From Spirochaeta sp. (lineage in GTDB: Bacteria > Spirochaetota > Spirochaetia > DSM-27196 > Alkalispirochaetaceae), in NCBI GenBank assembly GCA_027859055.1, contig JAQIBO010000509.1, forward strand, positions 1 through 7,437: a stretch of 7,437 nucleotides of DNA. Reading direction: 5' to 3'. Position 1 is the stretch's first letter. Each line of letters opens with the position of its first letter. Of this stretch, positions 1 to 5,136 are shown in pieces. Both the position numbers and the translations under genes were made by a program. The notes under the pieces are model-generated. The model had not been told where the DNA came from. It did not search any database and worked only from the letters and a program-made list of their open reading frames with translations.

Positions 1-336
1 AAACGGAATTTGCAGGTCTTCGATGTTGCGGTCACCGAGCAGATCATCGACAAGCTTTTCCAGGCGATCGGTTTTTGCGAGTCCCAGCCCGGAAAAGCTG
101 AGTTGGAGCAGTTTGTTCCAGGCAATGTCTGCGCTAAACTCATGTATTTCGCGCCAGTCCATTCCGCTGGCGTACAACGCGCCGACGATGCTGCCGACGC
201 TGGTGCCCGCTATCGCGGACACGGTTACTCCCGCCTCGTCCAACGCCTTGAGCACGCCGATATGGGCGATGCCCCGGGCAGCTCCGCCACCCAGCGCGAG
301 TCCGATGCGTGACTGTACGAGTTCTAAGAGTCCCAT
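1..336 (-). CDS. Patatin-like phospholipase, N-terminal part (runs off left edge)
   Basis: This is the first 112 codons of a patatin/RssA-like serine hydrolase, a family that cleaves acyl chains from membrane lipids with a Ser-Asp dyad. The oxyanion-hole motif GGGAARG is at residues 16-22, and the nucleophile motif GTSVG at 44-48 puts the catalytic serine at residue 46. The catalytic Asp (DGG/DGA motif) would lie beyond the window. The start ATG at 334-336 gives the usual short lead of about ten residues before the first beta strand. No good Shine-Dalgarno sequence is visible. The ATG is only 9 bp after the TAA of the upstream ORF (346-348), so translational coupling is likely. There is no signal peptide or membrane segment in the visible part, so the enzyme is probably cytoplasmic or peripheral to the inner membrane. 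Family assignment is firm; the substrate is unknown. Confidence 0.9.
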   Translation of the reverse strand, partial: MGLLELVQSRIGLALGGGAARGIAHIGVLKALDEAGVTVSAIAGTSVGSIVGALYASGMDWREIHEFSADIAWNKLLQLSFSGLGLAKTDRLEKLVDDLLGDRNIEDLQIPF

Positions 337-345
337 ATCCCGGAT

Positions 346-1122
346 TTATGTATCGTATCGCGCCGCGATTGCAAGCAGTTGGTCCCGACGGGTAAACGCC
401 ATAAACGCTGCCGCCCGGGAAATGGACGTGACAAGGTGAGGCGGTACCGATCCGAGAAACGTCTCCCGGGTTTCGTCACCCTTGATGTAGGCACGCGCTG
501 CGGCAACGCAGGCACGTTGGGTTTCGTCGTCAAGACACCGGTGAACGTAGAGCGATACCGGCGAATTCTGCAGGTCAAATCCGGATGAGCTGGCACGGCC
601 ATGCTTCAGCAGACGGAACAGGTCATTTTTGTCGTCCTCGTGACGCACCCCGTGGGCAGGAACCGGCGGAAGATGCGCTGCAAGGGTGCTTCGATCATCC
701 TGAGGCGTAATATCACCCATGAAGTACGCGATCGGTGCGTCACCACCGGAGAGCTCGGATAAGGCTTGCAGAAGGGCTGCGCTGATCATCTTGATGCCGA
801 GATAGCGCCGTGCGGTGTCCAGGTTTGTGGCGGTCCGGTTGACCAGGCGGGTATACTCGGTTGCAATCGGAAAGCCGTCGTACTCGTGAAAGACGCTCTC
901 CGGTTTCAGGGTGGAGAGAAACCCTTCCATCTTCATGAGCGCGGTGCTGTAGTTTCTGATCGTGTACAACCCGCGAAACCGCAGCGACGGGTTGCTTTCG
1001 GGAAGCAACTTCCAGGTATTGTCAAGAAACCGTCCGGGATCCTCCTCGGCAAAGTTGTTTACATCCTTGTTGGAGAAACACACCGCTGCCAGCACCGCAT
1101 GCCGAATGTGCTGGTCGTACAA
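346..1122 (-). CDS. Uncharacterised C-terminal half of the HD-domain gene
   Basis: The reading frame is open from just after the TAA at 1138 to the TAA at 346-348. If translated alone, the first usable start is TTG at 1120-1122, giving 258 residues; no Shine-Dalgarno precedes it. I do not recognise a named domain. Conspicuous segments are FAEEDPGRFLDNTWKLLPE at 24-42, a KMEGFLS stretch, and a GGDAPIAYFMGD segment near the middle. The protein is soluble, mostly helical in appearance, with no signal peptide. From memory, these segments occur in spirochaete proteins fused to the HD domain encoded just upstream, which is why I treat this as the second half of one gene. If it is independently translated it would need reinitiation after the HD ORF. 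Coding-type sequence with conserved-looking motifs argues that it was under selection until recently. Confidence 0.6.
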   Translation of the reverse strand: MYDQHIRHAVLAAVCFSNKDVNNFAEEDPGRFLDNTWKLLPESNPSLRFRGLYTIRNYSTALMKMEGFLSTLKPESVFHEYDGFPIATEYTRLVNRTATNLDTARRYLGIKMISAALLQALSELSGGDAPIAYFMGDITPQDDRSTLAAHLPPVPAHGVRHEDDKNDLFRLLKHGRASSSGFDLQNSPVSLYVHRCLDDETQRACVAAARAYIKGDETRETFLGSVPPHLVTSISRAAAFMAFTRRDQLLAIAARYDT

Positions 1123-1137
1123 ACCGAGGCCAAACGT

Positions 1138-1746
1138 TTATTTCGTGGTGGCTATTCGCCGTTTCAGTATGACCGGCGGCGTTGTTCCGGCATCATCAGG
1201 CCCGCGAAACGGTATCGTCTCTTCAATACACGCCGTGGCGATCATCAGATCAACATCGTCAACCGTTCCTTCAAGAAGGACGTCCATCAGGAGAGCACTC
1301 AGGAACTCGTTGAGGCCGCCGAACGGCGGCAGATGCTGGTCCGGAACAAAACCGAAAACCGCTGCACACCCGTGAAACGCGCGGTCCGTTGGAGCAATAT
1401 CCCGCCGGGTATACACGGCACCGTCCCGAACTTCCACGTACGGCGCGAGAATTTCGGCGATTTCGGGGAGGAATCCGTTGTCGACCTGGTAGTAGACGAT
1501 ATCGTGAAAGATCGCCGCGAGGGTGGTATGCGGCTCATCCGGTATTGACAGATCAAAGATGTGCTCCGGGGTGTGAAAACTGCGCTGTTGGGTGCTCATC
1601 GCGCGGTGAACCATCACGCCGATCTCTTCGATCCGCTGGTTATCAAGGTCGGCGTTGAGCCGGGTAAGCGCTCCGTGCAGCAGCCCGATTGTGCGGTGGA
1701 CCGTCCCGCTGGGTATGTCGGAGAACAGGGGGGTAACGTCGGACAT
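1138..1746 (-). CDS. HD-superfamily metal-dependent phosphohydrolase-like protein (N-terminal half of the interrupted gene)
   Basis: The 202-residue product begins at the ATG at 1744-1746, chosen because AAGGAG lies 6 nt upstream. It resembles predicted HD-superfamily phosphohydrolases of the COG4339 type. The motif RSFHTPEH at 55-62 offers His58 and His62, and IFHDIVY at 79-85 gives the HD pair His81-Asp82. The final Asp ligand of the family is not clear; DDVD near 153-156 or the IEETIPF segment are candidates. No membrane segment or signal peptide is seen, so it should be cytosolic. HD enzymes of this kind hydrolyse phosphoester or nucleotide substrates, but the substrate here is unknown. 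It lies 86 bp downstream of the histidine kinase gene and is probably co-transcribed. It ends at TAA 1138-1140, apparently in the middle of a longer protein, so it may be a truncated and inactive product. Confidence 0.75.
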   Translation of the reverse strand: MSDVTPLFSDIPSGTVHRTIGLLHGALTRLNADLDNQRIEEIGVMVHRAMSTQQRSFHTPEHIFDLSIPDEPHTTLAAIFHDIVYYQVDNGFLPEIAEILAPYVEVRDGAVYTRRDIAPTDRAFHGCAAVFGFVPDQHLPPFGGLNEFLSALLMDVLLEGTVDDVDLMIATACIEETIPFRGPDDAGTTPPVILKRRIATTK

Positions 1747-1752
1747 CAAGCG

Positions 1753-1758
1753 CTCCTT
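1753..1758 (-). promoter_or_regulatory. Ribosome binding site of the HD-domain gene
   Basis: AAGGAG on the minus strand sits 6 nt before the ATG at 1746. It decides this start over the longer open frame that begins near 1914 inside the kinase gene. Confidence 0.8.
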
Positions 1759-1814
1759 TTCCGTAAGAGTAGCGTGATGCCGTGGTTTTTGCCAGTGTTT
1801 ATCCCTTTCGGGTT

Positions 1815-1827
1815 GGCGCAATGCGCC
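1815..1827 (-). other. Short GC-rich hairpin just after the kinase stop codon
   Basis: GGCGC-ATT-GCGCC on the minus strand can form a 5-bp stem with a 3-nt loop, starting 5 nt downstream of the kinase stop at 1833. No T-run follows, so an intrinsic terminator is not supported. It could be a weak pause or mRNA-stability element between the kinase and HD genes, or chance. Confidence 0.25.
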
Positions 1828-1832
1828 GAAAC

Positions 1833-2747
1833 TCAGGAAGCGGTCGCCGGTGGAACGGGTATCCGGATCTCGACTCGGGTACCCACGGTACCAACCGCCG
1901 GGGATTCTATCCACATGCGGCCACCGAACGTCTTCGCGACGTGGTACGCTTTGGTGAGTCCGAAACCGCCGCCGCGGGTAGGCCGGTGCTGGACATTACT
2001 GCCGCGAACACCGAATTGGACCGTATCTTGAATTTCCTCCGGTGGAATCCCAACGCCGGTGTCGCTCACCACGTAGCGCAGTTCCGCACCCGAGTTGAAT
2101 AGCCCGGCGGTAATCGTTCCACCCGGGGCGGTGTACTTCCGGGCGTTGGCCAGGAGGTCGCGCATGACGTCCTGAAAGACCGCCGGCATCGAAACGGTTG
2201 ATCCGTTCTGGCTGGTGATGTCAAAATTGACCAGGTAGTTTTCTTCCTCATGTTCCGCAAGGTTGTATACGATGCGGTAGCCACCCTTGCTGTTTCGTTC
2301 AATCGCCTGGAACACGTTCATGAAGTTACTCTGGAGCTTGGCAATGTCGTGGTCCACCCAGGCGGTCGGCGAGCGGTGGCGGGCCACGATCTCCTCCGCG
2401 CGCAACTGGAGGATGTCGAATATCGTGCGGATATTTTCGAGGGACGCTGTGACGGCAGGATGACCTGACATATTTTGGGAAGATATTGCTGCGCCGACGG
2501 TCTTTTCAAAATCCGTGATAAAGGTAGCAACCGAACGTACCTGCTGCTCAGCTATTTCCGGGTCGCGCAGACTGTCTGCGGCATCGGCGACCATGTCCTG
2601 GAGTTCGCTCAGTTCGGTGGGATCGTTCAACGTTTCCGAGAGGTTCATCACTTCAAAGATGATGACGTTCATCACGTTGATAACGCTGTGCATATCCAGG
2701 AGGGTAGTTTCCTCGACCGAGAAATGCAGGTCCGCAGTAATTTCCAT
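1833..2747 (-). CDS. Soluble sensor histidine kinase-like ATP-binding protein
   Basis: The 304-residue protein ends in a complete HATPase_c domain. The N box is DLLANARKYT at 197-206 with Asn201. The G1 box is DTGVGIP at 229-235. The G2 region is GGGFGLTKAYHV at 259-270, followed by GGRMWIES. The N-terminal ~180 residues are helical and have no transmembrane segment or recognised sensor domain, so the protein is cytosolic. His20 in DMHSVINVMN is the best phosphoacceptor candidate, because the H-x-x-x-N spacing recalls the HisKA H box, but it is not a canonical H box. ATG 2745-2747 was chosen because the longer frame to 2945 overlaps the phosphofructokinase gene and offers no ATG, GTG or TTG close upstream. 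No Shine-Dalgarno precedes it and a -10 box lies 7 nt away. No response regulator gene is in the window. It probably heads a unit with the HD and patatin genes. Confidence 0.85.
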   Translation of the reverse strand: MEITADLHFSVEETTLLDMHSVINVMNVIIFEVMNLSETLNDPTELSELQDMVADAADSLRDPEIAEQQVRSVATFITDFEKTVGAAISSQNMSGHPAVTASLENIRTIFDILQLRAEEIVARHRSPTAWVDHDIAKLQSNFMNVFQAIERNSKGGYRIVYNLAEHEEENYLVNFDITSQNGSTVSMPAVFQDVMRDLLANARKYTAPGGTITAGLFNSGAELRYVVSDTGVGIPPEEIQDTVQFGVRGSNVQHRPTRGGGFGLTKAYHVAKTFGGRMWIESPAVGTVGTRVEIRIPVPPATAS

Positions 2748-2754
2748 AGTCGTA

Positions 2755-2784
2755 AGTATAGTACGAGCCGTGTCGGCATCACAA
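2755..2784 (-). promoter_or_regulatory. Candidate promoter of the histidine kinase gene (leaderless type)
   Basis: On the minus strand a -35-like TTGTGA (2779-2784) and a -10-like TATACT (2755-2760) are separated by 18 bp. The -10 box ends 7 nt before the ATG at 2747. Transcription would therefore start at or beside the first base of the start codon, which fits the lack of a Shine-Dalgarno sequence. Confidence 0.55.
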
Positions 2785-2805
2785 CGAAACCAACACGACT
2801 CGTTG
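2782..2805. repeat. 6-bp inverted repeat overlapping the kinase -35 region
   Basis: CAACGA (2782-2787) and TCGTTG (2800-2805) are perfect inverted copies 12 bp apart. The first arm overlaps the -35-like hexamer. It could be a regulator site or the remnant of a weak terminator after phosphofructokinase; the arms are short enough for chance. Confidence 0.25.
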
Positions 2806-2832
2806 GCAGTGACCAGCGCTCTGTCCGGGGAA

Positions 2833-3966
2833 CTATATTCCCATGCACGTGCCCAGAAGTTGGGCACTGGTGATCCACGAGTGATCCTCCGGCACCGTTT
2901 TCTTTTTTCCTGCCACCTCTTTGAGGGGGACCAGTTCGGTTCCATTCCCGCGAATCGCGATCATGTTGTTGTAGTCGCCCTTGGCAAGCGCGTGGGCCGC
3001 CGCCGTTCCCAGGAGCGAAGAAACGAGCCGGTCCCGGGGCGAGGGGCTTCCACCGCGCTGAACGTGCCCCAACGATGTGACGCGCGCCTCCGTGCCGGTC
3101 AGCTGTTGCAGCTGTCGCGCAATTTGACTCGCTTTTGGTTCCTGGACCAGATGGTACGGCTGACCGTTGGCGTCCTGTTCAACCACAACTTCGCTTTTCT
3201 CGTCTTTCTTGTCTTTCTTGCCGGAGGCAAGTGCCTTGGCTTCCTGCCTGGAAATTGCCCCTTCCGCCACGGCGATTATGGAAAACCGCTTTCCACTGAG
3301 GCGCCGTTTATCGAGGTGGGCGGCAACGCTCTTGAGGTCGTAGGGTATCTCCGGAATAAGGATAACATCGGCGCCACCGGCGATACCCGCTCCCAGGGCA
3401 AGCCATCCCGAGTTGTGCCCCATGATTTCGCACACGATAATCCGGTGATGACTGGTCGCGGTTGTGTGCAGCCGGTCGATCGCATCGGTGGCGATCTGCA
3501 TCGCCGTGTCAAAGCCGAAGGTGATGTCGGTACCCGCAACATCGTTGTCGATCGTTTTCGGAAGGGTGAGAACGTCGAGCCCACCCTCTGTGTGGAGATG
3601 GTATGCGTTTTTCTGGGTTCCCCCGCCACCGAGGCAGACAAGGCAGTCGATATTGTGTTTGGCGATGTTATCAACCGCGGCCTGGGTCATATCCATTTTT
3701 TTGCCGCCCATAAGCATCTTGTGCGGTTTATCCCGGGCGGTGCCGAGAATCGTGCCACCTTGCGTCAGTATTCCACTTACCGTTCTGTCGTCCAGCGCGA
3801 CGGTCCGGTTTTCCACCAGCCCACGGAAGCCGTCCAGAAAACCGACAACTTTAATTCCGTAGGAGCCGATCGCGGCCTTGCAGACACCGCGTATTGCGGC
3901 ATTCAGGCCGGGGCAGTCCCCACCGCTGGTAAGAATCCCGATACACTTTGTTTTTGACTCCGCCAT
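2833..3966 (-). CDS. pfkA: 6-phosphofructokinase (group III / PPi-PFK-like branch)
   Basis: This 377-residue enzyme phosphorylates fructose 6-phosphate to fructose 1,6-bisphosphate in glycolysis, in the cytosol. Visible motifs are the nucleotide loop GGDCPGLNAA (15-24), GGGGT (113-117), PKTIDND (136-142) with catalytic base Asp140, the substrate motif MGHNSGW (182-188), and LGHVQRGGSP near the C-terminus. The phosphoryl-donor positions are mixed. Gly116 corresponds to Gly104 of E. coli PfkA, the ATP-type residue, whereas Lys137 replaces Gly124, as in PPi-type and group III enzymes. ATP use is favoured but not certain. Gly115 stands where E. coli has the Mg-binding Asp103. A lysine-rich insert is at 250-257. 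The ATG at 3964-3966 has a perfect ribosome binding site, so it is a separate transcription unit from the SDR gene upstream. Length and both ends look complete. Confidence 0.95.
   Translation of the reverse strand: MAESKTKCIGILTSGGDCPGLNAAIRGVCKAAIGSYGIKVVGFLDGFRGLVENRTVALDDRTVSGILTQGGTILGTARDKPHKMLMGGKKMDMTQAAVDNIAKHNIDCLVCLGGGGTQKNAYHLHTEGGLDVLTLPKTIDNDVAGTDITFGFDTAMQIATDAIDRLHTTATSHHRIIVCEIMGHNSGWLALGAGIAGGADVILIPEIPYDLKSVAAHLDKRRLSGKRFSIIAVAEGAISRQEAKALASGKKDKKDEKSEVVVEQDANGQPYHLVQEPKASQIARQLQQLTGTEARVTSLGHVQRGGSPSPRDRLVSSLLGTAAAHALAKGDYNNMIAIRGNGTELVPLKEVAGKKKTVPEDHSWITSAQLLGTCMGI
3202..3219. repeat. 9-bp tandem duplication within the phosphofructokinase gene
   Basis: GTCTTTCTT occurs twice head to tail (3202-3210 and 3211-3219). 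On the coding strand it encodes the KKDKKD part of the lysine-rich insert. It is in frame and so could expand or contract without breaking the gene. Confidence 0.7.
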
Positions 3967-3972
3967 GATATC

Positions 3973-3995
3973 TCCTCCACTTTGGTTCCATTATA
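3973..3995 (-). promoter_or_regulatory. Promoter -10 box and ribosome binding site of phosphofructokinase
   Basis: On the minus strand a consensus TATAAT (3990-3995) is followed by GGAGGA (3973-3978), which sits 6 nt before the ATG at 3966. The predicted leader is only about 17 nt. No good -35 hexamer is visible at 16-18 bp spacing; the upstream sequence (GTGCAT) is poor, so an activator or an extended -10 mechanism is possible. Confidence 0.65.
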
Positions 3996-4026
3996 GAACG
4001 AGACCGGCGCAGATGCACGAAATGGA

Positions 4027-4776
4027 TCAGATCATCTGAAACCCGCCGTTGACCGGTACAACGGCGCCGGACATGAAGTCATTGGCGAGGATAAACGCGA
4101 CGGCGGCGACGATGTCTTCCGGCTTACCGTGATGTCCCACCGGCGTCGCCGCCAGCCACCGCTCCATTTGATCCGCCGGCGTTGTGCCGTGGTGAAACGG
4201 TGTGTCGATAACGCCGGGAGAAACAGAATTGACTCGGATGCCCGGACCGACCTCTTTGGCAAATCCGCGGGTGAAGTTCTCCAGCCCCGCTTTAGCGGCG
4301 CCGTACGGCGTCGATGTCGGAGACCCGCTGCGTGCGGCGATGGAGGTGATGTTGATCACGTCGGCGCGGCCGAACCGTTTCACCGCGGCGGCGAGTAACG
4401 GACTCATATGGGTGGCAAGCATCATCGGTGCTACCAGGTTGAGGTTTATCGTTTCCGCGACGATTTCATATTCGGCGTTCTCCACGGTACGCCGTTGTAG
4501 AATCCCGCCGGCGTTGTTGATGAGCACATTGAGATAGTCGCCGTGCGCGCCGATCTCCGTGGCGATTGCGCGGGTGGCGCCGTCGGGGTCGGCGGCGAAA
4601 TCCGCGGCGATCAGATGCGCCTGAGCGCCCCGGCTGCGGAGCTCGTCGGCGATTTCCTCGCAGCGCGCCCGATTTGCGTGATATTGAAGAAAGACGGTGT
4701 CCTCGCTGTGGGGTATTGTCCGCGCCAGGGCCGCGCCAATTCCGGTTGTTGCTCCCGTAATAAGTACTGTTCGCAT
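4027..4776 (-). CDS. Short-chain dehydrogenase/reductase (SDR), FabG-like
   Basis: The 249-residue protein is a classical SDR oxidoreductase. It has the nucleotide-binding motif TGATTGIG at 7-14, NNAG at 87-90, Asn113, and the catalytic set Ser145, Tyr158 and Lys162 in the YGAAK context. It ends with PGVIDTP, then SGAVVPVNGGF, as in FabG-like enzymes. The second beta strand ends without the acidic residue typical of NAD-specific members (QYHANR), so NADP(H) is the more likely cofactor. The substrate cannot be read from sequence; a 3-oxoacyl or sugar/alcohol substrate is possible. ATG 4774-4776 is the only sensible start, as the glycine-rich motif begins at residue 7. A GGAGGA lies 14 nt upstream, too far for normal use, while a promoter-like pair suggests a leaderless mRNA. 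It is transcribed away from the GNAT operon. Confidence 0.92.
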   Translation of the reverse strand: MRTVLITGATTGIGAALARTIPHSEDTVFLQYHANRARCEEIADELRSRGAQAHLIAADFAADPDGATRAIATEIGAHGDYLNVLINNAGGILQRRTVENAEYEIVAETINLNLVAPMMLATHMSPLLAAAVKRFGRADVINITSIAARSGSPTSTPYGAAKAGLENFTRGFAKEVGPGIRVNSVSPGVIDTPFHHGTTPADQMERWLAATPVGHHGKPEDIVAAVAFILANDFMSGAVVPVNGGFQMI

Positions 4777-4782
4777 TGTTAT

Positions 4783-4811
4783 AGCGTAGTTCCTCCACCG
4801 CCGGAGGTCAA
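4783..4811 (-). promoter_or_regulatory. Candidate leftward promoter of the SDR gene (leaderless type)
   Basis: On the minus strand TTGACC (4806-4811) matches the -35 consensus at five of six positions. TACGCT (4783-4788) follows after 17 bp and keeps the key T, A and final T of a -10 box. Only 6 nt separate the -10 from the ATG, so the transcript would start at the start codon. An alternative TATAAC (4778-4783) is too close to the ATG to serve this start. Confidence 0.45.
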
Positions 4812-4821
4812 ACGGCGGTGG
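4795..4821. repeat. 9-bp inverted repeat in the divergent promoter region (operator candidate)
   Basis: CCACCGCCG (4795-4803) and CGGCGGTGG (4813-4821) are perfect inverted copies with a 9-bp spacer. The spacer contains the -35 of the leftward promoter, and the right arm ends 3 bp before the -35 of the rightward one. This placement suits a dimeric regulator controlling both genes. No regulator gene is adjacent within the window, and GC richness raises the chance of coincidence. Confidence 0.45.
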
Positions 4822-4824
4822 GAG

Positions 4825-4854
4825 TTGCCGAGACGGACCGCCGGCCCGTATCCT
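4825..4854 (+). promoter_or_regulatory. Candidate rightward promoter of the GNAT operon (leaderless type)
   Basis: TTGCCG (4825-4830) and TATCCT (4849-4854) are 18 bp apart, each matching consensus at four of six positions. The -10 ends 6 nt before the ATG at 4861. No Shine-Dalgarno sequence precedes that ATG. Confidence 0.4.
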
Positions 4855-4860
4855 TGGACC

Positions 4861-5136
4861 ATGGACGTACAACACCATGAAGATGAATTCCGATTCGTTC
4901 TCGATGTGAACGGAAGCGAAGCGGAGCTCCTGTACCGGGAACTGGATGAACGAACGCTGGAATACAGCCACACATTTGTGCCCCCGGCGTTGCGGGGAAA
5001 CGGCGCCGGGGGAAAAGTCGTTCGTGCAGCGATGGAGTACGCCCGGGAAAACGGGTATCGGGTCCGCCCCAGTTGTTCCTTTGTGGCGGCGTTTGTGGAT
5101 CGCCATCCGGAATATCAGGAAATCGTGACACGATGA
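4861..5136 (+). CDS. Small GNAT N-acetyltransferase (YidJ/NATD1-like)
   Basis: The 91-residue protein matches the compact single-domain GNAT family PF14542 (COG2388), which binds acetyl-CoA but has few proven substrates. The acetyl-CoA pyrophosphate loop is seen in YSHTFVPPALRGNGAGGKVV, where RGNGAG at 45-50 is the P-loop-like turn. It is followed by the helix AAMEYARENG and the family signature PSCSFVAAFVDRHPEY, which contains a conserved Cys72. The length is normal for this family and shorter than full GNAT proteins. ATG 4861 is chosen because the family begins about here; the frame is open further upstream but only through the divergent promoter. The stop TGA overlaps the next ATG (ATGA at 5133-5136), so the thioesterase is translationally coupled. 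The protein is cytosolic; its acetyl acceptor is unknown. Confidence 0.9.
   Translation: MDVQHHEDEFRFVLDVNGSEAELLYRELDERTLEYSHTFVPPALRGNGAGGKVVRAAMEYARENGYRVRPSCSFVAAFVDRHPEYQEIVTR

Larger units (their letters stand above)
346..1746 (-). pseudogene. HD-domain phosphohydrolase-like gene interrupted by one in-frame TAA
   Basis: The ORFs 1746-1138 and 1122-346 lie in the same frame. They are separated only by TAA at 1138-1140 and the five codons ACG TTT GGC CTC GGT. Read through, they make one protein of 466 codon positions with the stop at position 203. The first half carries an HD-type metal site and has a strong ribosome binding site. The second half has neither ATG nor Shine-Dalgarno. The join reads smoothly as ...IATTK-stop-TFGLGLYDQ. 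From memory, spirochaete proteins contain an HD half followed directly by a stretch like NFAEEDPGRFLDNTWKLLPE, which here is in the second half. A single change such as CAA, AAA or GAA to TAA would explain the break. Alternatives are two real genes with reinitiation at TTG, programmed readthrough, or a sequencing error. The reading frame downstream shows no further decay, so the lesion would be very recent. Confidence 0.68.

Noticed and set aside
766..1548. A 260-codon plus-strand frame spanning the internal TAA of the HD gene
   Set aside because: Its translation shows no family features, while both minus-strand halves have conserved-looking motifs. It is most likely a shadow frame.
1815..1827. 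Intrinsic terminator after the kinase gene
   Set aside because: The stem is only 5 bp and no T-run follows, so it was listed only as a weak hairpin.
2748..2945. Upstream extension of the histidine kinase reading frame
   Set aside because: It overlaps the end of phosphofructokinase, has no start codon close to the kinase domain, and its residues are unlike the rest of the protein.
2515..3957. A 480-codon open frame on the plus strand
   Set aside because: It lies opposite phosphofructokinase and part of the kinase gene, whose motifs are unambiguous; no ribosome binding site or domain supports it.
4835..4860. Direct repeat GGACC at 4835-4839 and 4856-4860
   Set aside because: Two 5-bp copies 21 bp apart in GC-rich DNA are expected by chance.
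4777..5106. Upstream extension of the SDR reading frame
   Set aside because: It would run through the divergent promoter and antisense to the GNAT gene; the nucleotide-binding motif fits a start at 4776.
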